Both the position numbers and the translations under genes were made by a program. Positions 43,701 to 52,712 of a stretch of 64,000 bases of DNA are shown here, one piece after another. How positions within the stretch are numbered: the first letter of the stretch is position 1; each line of letters begins with the position of its first letter. Source of the DNA: Candidatus Vallotiella hemipterorum (GTDB lineage Bacteria > Pseudomonadota > Gammaproteobacteria > Burkholderiales > Burkholderiaceae); assembly GCF_910593725.1 (NCBI RefSeq), contig NZ_OU343031.1, positions 124,001 to 188,000 of the forward strand, read 5' to 3'. The notes under the pieces are model-generated. The model searched no databases. It saw only the letters and a program-made list of their open reading frames with translations, and was not told where the DNA came from.

Positions 43701-44678
43701 CCTCGCAAACATTATCTTGACCGGTGGCACAAGGTCTAGTGTGTTAAAAACTAGACCTTGTAGCGACGACATCAGCGAAAAGTCGGCGGTGAAGGCGCGC
43801 ACTAGTAAGTCAGTCGCAGCGATAGTCCCGCGCCGGTCTAGCACGCGACTATCAAAAAAGCCTGTAGTGCAGACAGTCTGGTCCACACTGACAAGTTACG
43901 CTGCCTAACGCGGTGCATCGCGTAGGCCTAAGCTTAGCCCTTGTCTACCGACTGGATGCAGCGTTATGCTGAGTTGCCGATCGATGTAACAGGCTGATCC
44001 GTTAACGTGGTTAGTGCTTGGAATATAAGTGGGAGGCTGCACGCACACCAACCTTTTCGCATCCTATTTCATTGCCAAATGTACTCTACAACTCGTCTAG
44101 CTACTGAGCATCGGATGGCATCATCCGTTGCTCAGCTTGCGCTGGATTGCAACACTAGATAAGGCAAAGTTTGCCTGCCGTATACCGCCAAGAGGAAGTA
44201 GCGTAATGAAGCCTTCTTTCGTAAATCGCTCTCATGTAACCCAAGGTTGTGTAGCGTGATCACGCTAACCATAGCAACTATAGTTGCTTGATGATAGTTG
44301 CATCGGCTGTTCTGGAGGGGGCGCGCGTTAAACCGATTTATCTTTATGGTATTGACTCTCTTCTGCGTTAACGACTAGTCGCGTATGTGCAACGCGTTCT
44401 GTGCCGTATCACTATCAGAAGAATAGGGTAGCCACCAGCTGGGACGATTGGTAGCGCACGCCGAACTCTCCTCCAGCTTTAGCTACTGCCGTAGCTAGCA
44501 CATTTACTGGTATTCTGTAGCGCATTACATAGCAAAGCGCCGGAACATCTTGCTTAGTGCATTCGCTTCCCGATGGTAGATATTTTAACAGACAGTTAAA
44601 TACTTGAGCTGTTGGAAACGTTCGGAGCCAAAAATTGGAAACATCGGAGACAATAAAAGAGTAGACCGGTATCATCAA
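43686..44678 (-). pseudogene. UbiH/Coq6-family FAD hydroxylase pseudogene
   Basis: Two open minus-strand fragments look like one flavoprotein hydroxylase of ubiquinone synthesis. The first (44678-44415) contains QDVPALCYVMRYRIPVNVLA, like the DVPALGYVVRYGDL segment that follows the substrate region. The second (43886-43686) contains TDLLVRAFTADFSLMSSLQG and LDLVPPVKIMFAR, like the C-terminal DGLVRLFAPD...LRGLGLNALDRLPPLKR of the family. The middle is scrambled and the FAD-binding N-terminus is gone. In Burkholderia a gene of this family lies near dusB. The exact paralogue (UbiH, UbiF or UbiM) cannot be assigned. Confidence 0.62.
43729..43761. repeat. Perfect 12-bp inverted repeat inside a pseudogene
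   Basis: ACAAGGTCTAGT and ACTAGACCTTGT flank a 9-base loop. It lies in the decayed C-terminal coding part of the UbiH-family pseudogene (the SLQGL...LDLVPP segment), so it cannot be an ancestral terminator. Confidence 0.65.
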
Positions 44679-44694
44679 GCTTTGATGATACCGG
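44666..44694. repeat. Perfect 13-bp hairpin upstream of lptD
   Basis: CCGGTATCATCAA and its exact complement flank GCT; on the plus strand CAATTTTATC follows. It overlaps the 5' end of the readable UbiH-family fragment and lies about 175 bases before lptD. It could be a weak terminator or a generated palindrome. Confidence 0.6.
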
Positions 44695-44868
44695 CAATTT
44701 TATCATATAATGAGCTATGACTTGCTGAAACAACTACGCCAACATGCGGTATAAATCCCTTAGATGAGGTATGTAACTCCTCCCTAAAGTTATTAAGATA
44801 ACCTAAAGCCGCGAGATGTCGCTCCATCTATTACATCCCTGCCGATCGCACAGTTTATTCAAAAGAGT

Positions 44869-47217
44869 TTGTCACTAGCCCTTAATTTAAGACGAGTGCC
44901 TTGCCTAATGCATGCCGCCGCTATATTGCTTGCGGTGTCAGGGTTCCTGCCGTTCCCCTCTTACGCTAGATTGATTAATATACACGCGCCCTCGACCCAG
45001 TTAAATTCAGCATGGGAGCTACGCGTCGCACCACAGCTTGAAGAGCATTCCTTGCCATCAGGCGTGTCACCCGCAGTGTTCGGATTAAGTGAAATGGTCA
45101 GCGGTACTATGAATCATGACTCGCTACTCGAGGGTAACGCAGAGTTGCGGCGCCACGCGTCTGTGATCAAAGCTAATGTAATCCATTATAATTCGGATAC
45201 CGACTTCGCTGAAGCGATTGGCAATGTGCGTATTATTAATAATGGAAATAAATTCTCTGGATCAGATGCACATCTAGAGATTGGTGCGTCTTCAGGCTAC
45301 ATCACAAAGCCACAGTACTACTTTGGCTTATCTGGTGGCTTTGGTTCTGCCGAGAGGATTGATATAATTGATGGTGCACGCTTAGTTGTACACCACGGTA
45401 CATATACAGAATGCCAATGTGATAGCAGTCCAGCCTGGTACGTGAAGGCTACGCGGTTTAATGTAAATAACAAGACGAATTTATGTGTTGCGCATAATAG
45501 TATAGTGTTTTTCCAGGGTGTTCCGATCTTCGCTAGTCCGTGGCTATTGTTTCAGCTCTCCAAGGGCAGTCGCCAAAGTGGCCTATTGCCCCCAACCGTT
45601 ATGACGAGTTCTAGCACTGGCTTAGCGATATCACTACCGTATTATCTTAATCTTGCGCCTAACTATGATTTAACGATTACGCCTCGGATTATGTCTCGGC
45701 GCGGCATACTTATTTCACCTAATTTTCGCTACTTATCCCAGATTTATTCTGGTAACCTTATCATTGAGTACTTGCCATATGACCATATCACGCACACCAA
45801 GCGTTACGCTGTATTCTTTAATCATAGACAGAACTTTGGTCATGGCTTCGGTGGGTATATCTACTATAGCCGAGTATCTGATAAGACCTATCCCGAGGAT
45901 CTTGTATCGAGCAATTCGTTTCTACTACGCACCCAGGCCCTATATCAGCAAGAAATTGGCATTACTTATAATAATGGGCCATGGTCTGCATTGCTACGCT
46001 GGCAGCATTGGCAGACGTTACAGCCATTAATAGCGCCATATGGCCTTGAACCACAGCTGAACGTAAAATATAGTCGCCATAACGTTAGTGGATTAGACTT
46101 CGGTGCCGAAGTTGACGCAACCCGATTTTCGATTTCAACAGCTGATGCGCTAGAGAGCACGCGCTGTGTTTTTAACCCATATATCTTGTATCCTATCTTA
46201 CGTCCTGGTTACTTCTTTACGCCAAAAATACAGTGGCACTTCGAATCATACAATTTCCCTACGACAAATTCTCGCGACAGTTACCAGATACAGAGTCTCA
46301 ATATCAACGTACCGACGCTAAGCCTCGACTCTGGCTTAATATTAGATCGCAGAGTCCACCTATTCGGTAGGGATTATATTCAGACAATAGAGCCGCGCTT
46401 GTACTATGTGTATACGCCGCACCATCGGAACCAACGGTTCGCACCATTTTTCGATACGGCTAAATCAGATTTCTGCTTAGCTAATATTTTTGAGGATGGG
46501 AATCCTATTGGCAATGACTGTGTTGCCGATATAAATCAATTAACTTCAGCGCTCACATTATGCCTCTTAGACCCTGCGTCCGGTAAAAGACGCTCAAGAT
46601 TTGTGATTGCACAGCAGTATTATTTTCATAATCAAGGCGCGATGTTCACACAATCGCGATCAGCAGTGCAAACCGAACACTCTGATATAATTATGGGTTC
46701 CTCATTTCGGCTTAGTAGCGACTTTTCAACCGAACAAGCCTTCCAGTACAATCTGGGCACTAATCAGCTGGTGCGCGCAAGCCTCGGGTTTTCATGGAGT
46801 CCGGCGGAGCGTCGCGTTCTGAACGCGACGTACAGGTATACACGCTCTAATATAAAGCCATCTGATAAGCTGATTAACCAGTTAGTAATTTCGGCACAGT
46901 GGCCACTAGCACGCCGCCTGTACGGCGTTGTCCGGGTAAATTATGATATTAATCAGAACCATCTAATCGATGCTATGATGGGTTTTGAATATGACGAGAA
47001 ATGCTGGTCATTTGGTATTGGATTACAGAAATACACAAATGGTATTAATAGTTTCAATCAGGCCTTTACTGGAACACGGATACTTGCACAGCTGCAACTC
47101 AAGGGTTTTGCAAATCTAGATAATGGTCTAGTGTCGCAATTTCAGGCGAGTGTGCCAGGTTACCAGCCAGTAACACCTCTACCTGTGCCGCAAAATCGGT
47201 TTACCCACTATCAATAA
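44869..47217 (+). CDS. lptD: LPS assembly protein LptD
   Basis: Outer-membrane beta-barrel that, with LptE, inserts LPS into the outer leaflet. The 782-residue frame starts at TTG (44869); the ATG at 44908 also gives a signal peptide (MHAAAILLAVSGFLPFPSYA). The periplasmic OstA domain (about 90-200; YNSDTDFAEAIGNVRI, GTYTECQCDSSPAW) is followed by the LptD barrel with PRLYYVYTPHHRNQ. Cysteines C182/C184 and one near the end (YDEKCWSF) could form the inter-domain disulfide; E. coli has an adjacent Cys pair there, here only one is seen. The gene heads lptD-surA-pdxA-rsmA. Confidence 0.94.
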   Translation: MSLALNLRRVPCLMHAAAILLAVSGFLPFPSYARLINIHAPSTQLNSAWELRVAPQLEEHSLPSGVSPAVFGLSEMVSGTMNHDSLLEGNAELRRHASVIKANVIHYNSDTDFAEAIGNVRIINNGNKFSGSDAHLEIGASSGYITKPQYYFGLSGGFGSAERIDIIDGARLVVHHGTYTECQCDSSPAWYVKATRFNVNNKTNLCVAHNSIVFFQGVPIFASPWLLFQLSKGSRQSGLLPPTVMTSSSTGLAISLPYYLNLAPNYDLTITPRIMSRRGILISPNFRYLSQIYSGNLIIEYLPYDHITHTKRYAVFFNHRQNFGHGFGGYIYYSRVSDKTYPEDLVSSNSFLLRTQALYQQEIGITYNNGPWSALLRWQHWQTLQPLIAPYGLEPQLNVKYSRHNVSGLDFGAEVDATRFSISTADALESTRCVFNPYILYPILRPGYFFTPKIQWHFESYNFPTTNSRDSYQIQSLNINVPTLSLDSGLILDRRVHLFGRDYIQTIEPRLYYVYTPHHRNQRFAPFFDTAKSDFCLANIFEDGNPIGNDCVADINQLTSALTLCLLDPASGKRRSRFVIAQQYYFHNQGAMFTQSRSAVQTEHSDIIMGSSFRLSSDFSTEQAFQYNLGTNQLVRASLGFSWSPAERRVLNATYRYTRSNIKPSDKLINQLVISAQWPLARRLYGVVRVNYDINQNHLIDAMMGFEYDEKCWSFGIGLQKYTNGINSFNQAFTGTRILAQLQLKGFANLDNGLVSQFQASVPGYQPVTPLPVPQNRFTHYQ

Positions 47218-47286
47218 AAACATGGGCTAGTGGCAGATAATATTCCGCCTGTGCAAGTGTTAACTTGAACGGAGTAATTGTAAAAT

Positions 47287-48618
47287 ATGATGAGGCTGAT
47301 ACGCTTGGCGCTATTTCAGTGCGCGCTTTTACTACTTAACAGTACGCACGCACAAGCACTGCAGTCGCATCAAATTACACAGAAGATAGACCGCATCGTT
47401 GCAGTCGTTAATAATGAGGTGATAACGCTCAACGAGCTTGAGTTGCGTATGGCGCCGATCACACGACGACTACAGCGCCAGAATCTGCCATCACAGGCAC
47501 TATATCATCTGCGGCTGCAGGTTCTGAACCAGATGGTTCTTGAGTGTATTCAGTTGCAGCGGGCTAAAGATAGTGGCATAGTAATTAACGACACGTTGCT
47601 ACAACATACATTAGTTCGGCTCGCGCGAGTGAATAATATGTCGCTTGATATGTACCGTTCGAGACTAGAGAGTGAAGGCATATCCTGGTCGAAATTTCTT
47701 GCCGATGTGCAAAATAAGTTGCTACTCTTAAAGCTTCGTGAGAAAGAGGTCGATAGCAAAATCACTGTATCAGATACTGAAGTGAGCGACTATATCGCAA
47801 GCCAGAACGGGATGCAGAGGCGCGAGCAAGACTTGTGCTTTGAACATATCCTAATTAAAATACAGCCGAATGCACTACCAACTAAAATTCAAGACGCTCA
47901 AAAAAAAGCACTTACTATCCTTAAACGCGCATTATCTAAAGAAGACTTTATACAGCTCGCTACAGCTAACTCGCAGGCTCCTGATGCTTTAAAAGGAGGT
48001 AATTCCGGATTTTGTCCAGAGTCCTTATTACCTAAAGAAATAACCCAGGCTGCAGTTCGGCTACGGCCTGGGCAAATTAATCCAAAAATATTAAGAACTG
48101 TTGAAGGCTTTGAGATTCTGCGCCTTATTGATCGCCGAGTATCAAGTGCTTCTCATAGAAAAGCACTTAGATTTGTTCAAAAGCATGCCAGACACATTCT
48201 AATTCGAGTTAGCGAAGAACGGTCAGAGCTCATAGCACAAAAGAAATTACTAGAACTACGATCACAGATAGAAGCAGGTGGGGACTTCGAAAATTTCGCT
48301 CGAACCTACTCAGAAGACAGTTCGGCACCGATGGGAGGGGACCTAGGATGGCTTAATCCGGGCGAGACCATCCCGGAATTTGAGAGGGCGATGAACAACC
48401 TGGAAAATAATAAGATTAGCCAGCCTGTCCGTAGCGACTATGGTTATCATTTAATCCAGGTAATCGGCCGTCGCGAAGCAAGGGACTCTATTTCAAAACA
48501 ACAAAAAATTGTACGGCAAGCGATTGGCCAGTATAAAGCCAGGAAGGCTTATCTAGACTGGCTATGGAAACTGCATGACATCTCATATATACAGTATAAG
48601 TTAGATGAATCAATCTAA
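47287..48618 (+). CDS. surA: Periplasmic chaperone SurA
   Basis: Chaperone and peptidyl-prolyl isomerase for outer-membrane proteins such as LptD. A signal peptide (residues 1-22, ending THAQA) is followed by the SurA N-domain (IDRIVAVVNNEVIT...), PPIase domain 1 (about 182-284) and PPIase domain 2 (about 301-395). Domain 2 keeps the parvulin motif MGGDLGWLNPGE. Domain 1 has GGNSGFCPES instead, consistent with the non-catalytic first domain known in this family. 443 residues, intact. Confidence 0.95.
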   Translation: MMRLIRLALFQCALLLLNSTHAQALQSHQITQKIDRIVAVVNNEVITLNELELRMAPITRRLQRQNLPSQALYHLRLQVLNQMVLECIQLQRAKDSGIVINDTLLQHTLVRLARVNNMSLDMYRSRLESEGISWSKFLADVQNKLLLLKLREKEVDSKITVSDTEVSDYIASQNGMQRREQDLCFEHILIKIQPNALPTKIQDAQKKALTILKRALSKEDFIQLATANSQAPDALKGGNSGFCPESLLPKEITQAAVRLRPGQINPKILRTVEGFEILRLIDRRVSSASHRKALRFVQKHARHILIRVSEERSELIAQKKLLELRSQIEAGGDFENFARTYSEDSSAPMGGDLGWLNPGETIPEFERAMNNLENNKISQPVRSDYGYHLIQVIGRREARDSISKQQKIVRQAIGQYKARKAYLDWLWKLHDISYIQYKLDESI

Positions 48619-48623
48619 GGCTA

Positions 48624-49664
48624 GTGTCGAAAAGCGTGACAATACCTGTTCACATTGTAATCACCACGGGTGAACCCGCTGGAATCGGTCCAGAACTAGT
48701 GGCGCAGGCGTTCGCACGCAGAGCTAGTCTCTGGTACCGTGCAGCACACTTCACCGTACTTGGCGACCGTCAACTATTAATCGATCGAGCGAAGCAAGCG
48801 GGAGTAGATCCTGCTATATGGTTGATGGAAACAGGAGCCCCCGTTGTGCTACGAGATGTTCCACTCAGCGTGTGGAGTATAGCTGGCGTGTTGGACGCAG
48901 CAAATAGCCGCTATGTATTGTCAATGCTAGATTCGGCGATTGAAGGAGCTCTTGATGGCACGTTCGACGCTATCGTTACTTCGCCAATACAAAAAAGCAT
49001 TATTAATGATTCCGGTGTGCTATTCACTGGTCACACCGAATACCTCGCTAAGCGCACCGGTACGTCGCGCGTTGTAATGATGCTATCCGGCACTGGCAAC
49101 CGGCCGATGCGCGTGGCTCTTGCGACTACACATCTGTCGCTTCGTAATGTTCCTGACGCATTGAATATCGATGGACTAGTAGATACATTAGTTATTATTG
49201 ATCAGGACTTGCGTGCGCGTTTCTGCATTGCGTCGCCACGTATTCTTGTTACGGGCCTTAACCCTCATGCGGGTGAGAGTGGATATCTAGGGCGTGAGGA
49301 AATCGAGGTAATCAAACCAGCAGTGCTGCGTGCGTGTGCATCCGGTGTACACGCACGCGGGCCGTATCCGGCCGATACGCTTTTTCATCCTCGCTACCTG
49401 CACGATGCTGACTGTGTATTAGTAATGTATCATGACCAAGGCTTGCCGGTTCTTAAGTTCGCTACATTTGGTGAATGTATTAACGTTACACTAGGATTAC
49501 CTATCGTACGAACCTCTGTCGATCATGGTACAGCGCTTAACCTAGCGGGCACTGGCCGAGCCGATTGCGGTAGTTTAATTGCGGCAATCGAGACTGCTAT
49601 AGCGATGGCATCTACTGCTGTAGACGGGGCTATGATCCGGGGCACTGCATCTGATTCGAAATGA
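48624..49664 (+). CDS. pdxA: 4-hydroxythreonine-4-phosphate dehydrogenase PdxA
   Basis: Oxidises 4-phosphohydroxy-threonine in pyridoxal phosphate synthesis. It starts with GTG at 48624, five bases after surA. It has 346 residues. [32 protein letters not shown] (metal His), [25 protein letters not shown] and [11 protein letters not shown] are all typical. The last codons overlap the rsmA start (ATGA). Confidence 0.95.
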   Translation: MSKSVTIPVHIVITTGEPAGIGPELVAQAFARRASLWYRAAHFTVLGDRQLLIDRAKQAGVDPAIWLMETGAPVVLRDVPLSVWSIAGVLDAANSRYVLSMLDSAIEGALDGTFDAIVTSPIQKSIINDSGVLFTGHTEYLAKRTGTSRVVMMLSGTGNRPMRVALATTHLSLRNVPDALNIDGLVDTLVIIDQDLRARFCIASPRILVTGLNPHAGESGYLGREEIEVIKPAVLRACASGVHARGPYPADTLFHPRYLHDADCVLVMYHDQGLPVLKFATFGECINVTLGLPIVRTSVDHGTALNLAGTGRADCGSLIAAIETAIAMASTAVDGAMIRGTASDSK

Positions 49665-50491
49665 GCAGATCCATACATCTAAATAAGTATCAAGGCCACT
49701 ATGCACGAAAGCGATTCGGCCAGAATTTCCTTATTGATATAAACGTAATTAACAAAATAGTGGAAATAATATGCCCACAACCCGAAGATAGGCTTGTAGA
49801 AATCGGGCCGGGCTTAGGTGCATTAACTGCGCCGCTCCTTGAGCGAGTAAAGATATTGCATGCAGTTGAACTAGATCGAGATCTAATCGATCGGCTGCGG
49901 CATCGTTTTAGCAGCAGACTTGTTTTACATTCTAGCGATACCCTGGCGTTTAATTTTTATGCGCTAGCTAATTTTGCGCACGCTGGAGCATCAATCCGGG
50001 TAGTTGGGAATTTACCGTATAATATCTCGAGCGCGATACTATTTTATCTCACCTCATTTTCGAATAGTATCGTCGATCAGCATTTTATGCTGCAGAACGA
50101 AGTAGTGGGGCGAATGATTGCTAAACCAGGTAGCAAGGAGTATAGCCGTCTAACTGTAATGTTGCAGTATCAGTATACGATTAATAAACTAATTGAAGTA
50201 TCCCCTGAATCATTTAAGCCGCCTCCCAAAGTAACTTCTGCAGTAGTGCGGATGATTCCGCGCATAGTGGGTGATATGCCATCAGTCGATGTCTCCTATC
50301 TTAGTAAAGTCGTGACGGCTGCATTTTCTCAGCGCCGTAAAATGTTACGAAATGCGCTTGCAGCTTATAGCAATCAAGTCGATTTTGATGCGCTCGGTTT
50401 TGATCTTAAGCGTCGTGCTGAGGATGTGCCACTGCTTGAGTATGTAGCATTAGCACAGCAACTTAAAGCTAACACTAGCCCAGAAGACTAG
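49661..50491 (+). CDS. rsmA: 16S rRNA dimethyladenosine transferase RsmA (KsgA)
   Basis: Dimethylates two adenosines at the 3' end of 16S rRNA. It has 276 residues. [10 protein letters not shown], the SAM motif [10 protein letters not shown], and the catalytic motif NLPYNISS are present. The C-terminal domain ([10 protein letters not shown]) is complete. It overlaps pdxA by four bases, so translation is probably coupled. Confidence 0.96.
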   Translation: MSRSIHLNKYQGHYARKRFGQNFLIDINVINKIVEIICPQPEDRLVEIGPGLGALTAPLLERVKILHAVELDRDLIDRLRHRFSSRLVLHSSDTLAFNFYALANFAHAGASIRVVGNLPYNISSAILFYLTSFSNSIVDQHFMLQNEVVGRMIAKPGSKEYSRLTVMLQYQYTINKLIEVSPESFKPPPKVTSAVVRMIPRIVGDMPSVDVSYLSKVVTAAFSQRRKMLRNALAAYSNQVDFDALGFDLKRRAEDVPLLEYVALAQQLKANTSPED

Positions 50492-51335
50492 TGCGGTACA
50501 TTCCTACACTTAAGGATTCCGACAACATGCTAGATTGGTGACCCGCCTGTCTAAAAACACTTCCGTACACGTATAAATACACACAACTTGCAAAGCAACG
50601 TAGTTGGGTTATAATCCAGCCCACATTAACCGCAATATTTATATTAGTTAATAACTCTGGGCAGCAGATCCCTCTAATTAAAACCCATCTTCCAGTACAC
50701 TAGCTACGCTTTTAACAAGTAGCCTTGTTCTATCAGACTTTAAGATAAAACCTAAAAGTTTTTAGATTCTCTTCAGAGTCAGAACTTTTCTGTAGCCCAC
50801 TATACTTGAAGAAAATATAGTGGGCTAGTTAATTAGCAAATCTATATTTGCAGATTTCCTAGAGTTTTACTACTATATAATAGTATTATCTACATAATAG
50901 TGCCTACTCTACTTCCGTGTATTTAAATACTTACATATAAATTTTATAGAGGCTTTATGCATGACTCGTTAACACGTACATTTATTTATACGTGACGATA
51001 TTAAGCATTAATTAACAGCTCGAATTAAATCGAGCCTCCACCAGTTACCGGCCTTTTTCTTATTACTAAACATGGCCTTAATGAACTTGATAGCTATGTA
51101 CGGGTCTGGAGGGATTTTCTTTATGTCTAACTCTGTATAGAAAATATTTCGTAGAGCCCGGATAAATATTCGGGAATATTGCAAGCTTAATAACGTATTA
51201 CTACCGTCAAACAGTGGGTTAGTTGCAATAAGCCGCATGAGTGCTTAGGTGGGGTTGTAAAATTTTCCCAAAAAGCAGAGTCTACTAAGGCCGCTTTAAA
51301 AAAATAGACTGTTGTCATACATCAAGCATATTCTA
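50492..51335. other. Spacer between rsmA and plsC
   Basis: Burkholderia has gloA and a YgjP-type metallopeptidase gene about here. A 76-codon open stretch on the minus strand (51008-51238) begins MRLIATN and contains IFYTELDIKK, faintly like the GloA N-terminus, but the match is too weak to name it. A 12-bp hairpin is at 50793-50827. Confidence 0.4.
50793..50827. repeat. Perfect 12-bp hairpin
   Basis: TAGCCCACTATA and TATAGTGGGCTA flank an 11-base loop, 300 bases after rsmA. No T-run follows. Confidence 0.6.
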
Positions 51336-52064
51336 TTATGAAGGATTTGAATGCGTAGAGATTCGGCACATCTCGGTCTCAATCCATTCTTCGACGAGCT
51401 CTATAATTTCATTAGCATTCATATTAAAAGTATCGATGGGTTTACCGATTGAGACTGTAACTATACCCGCATTTTTTAGAAAAGAGTTTCGTGGCCACAC
51501 ATATCCGGCGTTATGCGCAATTGGTACAACAGGCACTCCAGCAGCTACTGCCAATCGTGTTCCACCAGTCTGATACTTGCCACGCTTTCCTGCCGGCATT
51601 CGCGTTCCCTCCGGGAATATAATTATCCATGAACCTTCAGCTATCCGTTCCATACCCTCCCGAATTATAGATTTGAATGAGCTATGCCTTTTATTGCGGT
51701 CAATATGCAGCATTTTTAGCATCCTGAGGACCCATCCAAAAAATGGTAGGTACAACAGCTCTCGCTTAAAGACATAGCATAACGGACGCGGCATAATTAC
51801 TGGGAATGCTAACGTCTCCCAGGCGGATTGGTGCTTTGGCAGTAGAACAGCTGGGCCTTCTGGCAAATTTTCTATACCTTCAATGCGCCAACTTGCGCCA
51901 ACTATATGCCGCAGAACCCATAGCGTCGAGTGACACCAGCCGATAGCTATCTGATAGCGCTGACGTACATTTAAGAATGGGAACATAATGCAGCAAGCGC
52001 ATGCATATAAGATCGTATAGATGATCAGATAGACAAAGAACAGCATCGAGCGAATTACGCGCAT
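51336..52064 (-). CDS. plsC: 1-acyl-sn-glycerol-3-phosphate acyltransferase PlsC
   Basis: Makes phosphatidic acid, the second acylation of phospholipid synthesis. It has 242 residues with an N-terminal membrane helix (about 5-30). The acyltransferase motif is KHQSAWET (H78; E83 takes the place of the usual Asp, as in related betaproteobacterial PlsC). FPEGTR (motif III) and VPVVPIAHNAG are present. It is the last gene of glyQ-glyS-gmhB-plsC, 19 bases after gmhB. Confidence 0.93.
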   Translation of the reverse strand: MRVIRSMLFFVYLIIYTILYACACCIMFPFLNVRQRYQIAIGWCHSTLWVLRHIVGASWRIEGIENLPEGPAVLLPKHQSAWETLAFPVIMPRPLCYVFKRELLYLPFFGWVLRMLKMLHIDRNKRHSSFKSIIREGMERIAEGSWIIIFPEGTRMPAGKRGKYQTGGTRLAVAAGVPVVPIAHNAGYVWPRNSFLKNAGIVTVSIGKPIDTFNMNANEIIELVEEWIETEMCRISTHSNPS

Positions 52065-52083
52065 GATAGTCTATATAAAATCC

Positions 52084-52665
52084 TTAAGTAGCATGGGATA
52101 TGCCATCTCTATCGGCTGCAGTGGTAAAGCAGTCAAGAGAGAATGTGTTCAAATCCGAATAGACTGTTGTGCCTACTGGCAAATCTCCTGAGCCCAGTGT
52201 TTTATAGCCATTGCCAGTCAGCACTAAATATCGGCTGCATCCCACCGCCGCTGCGGCTTGCATATCATGTCTGGAATCGCCAACTACTAGTATACTAGTG
52301 GGGTTTATCCTAAATCGCTGGCTGATTTGCATGAATAAACCGGGTTTCGGTTTTCGGCAATTGCAATGGTCAGTGGAAGTATGTGGGCAAAAAAAGATAG
52401 CATCAATACGCCCACCTATTAATTCTAACGCGCGATGCATCTTCTCGTGTATAGCATTAAGTGTATCTATATTACACAGGCCGCGACCGATAGCTGACTG
52501 GTTACTCGCAATCACAACATAGTAGCCTGCGTGGTTCAGCCGAGCGATTGCCTCTAGGCTTCCCGGGATTGGAATCCACTCATCAGGTGACTTGATAAAT
52601 TCCTTAGAGTCGTAATTGACAACGCCATCGCGATCTAGAATCACGAGTTTTTTTAGTATAGTCAA
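52084..52665 (-). CDS. gmhB: D-glycero-beta-D-manno-heptose-1,7-bisphosphate 7-phosphatase
   Basis: HAD-family phosphatase of ADP-heptose synthesis for the LPS core. It has 193 residues. The nucleophile motif is LDRDGVVNYDS (D11, D13). SNQSAIGRG, the zinc-binding FCPHTSTDHCNCRKPKPG and VVGDSRHDMQAA are all present. The gene lies between glyS and plsC, as in Burkholderia. Confidence 0.94.
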   Translation of the reverse strand: MTILKKLVILDRDGVVNYDSKEFIKSPDEWIPIPGSLEAIARLNHAGYYVVIASNQSAIGRGLCNIDTLNAIHEKMHRALELIGGRIDAIFFCPHTSTDHCNCRKPKPGLFMQISQRFRINPTSILVVGDSRHDMQAAAAVGCSRYLVLTGNGYKTLGSGDLPVGTTVYSDLNTFSLDCFTTAADRDGISHAT

Positions 52666-52712
52666 TTTATATAGTTAATGTACCGGTACAATACATTAGA
52701 CTCCTATTCATG

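Noticed and set aside
51008-51238. gloA remnant
   Set aside because: Only a short FYTEL-like match; the rest of the 76 codons does not align with GloA, so it was not called.
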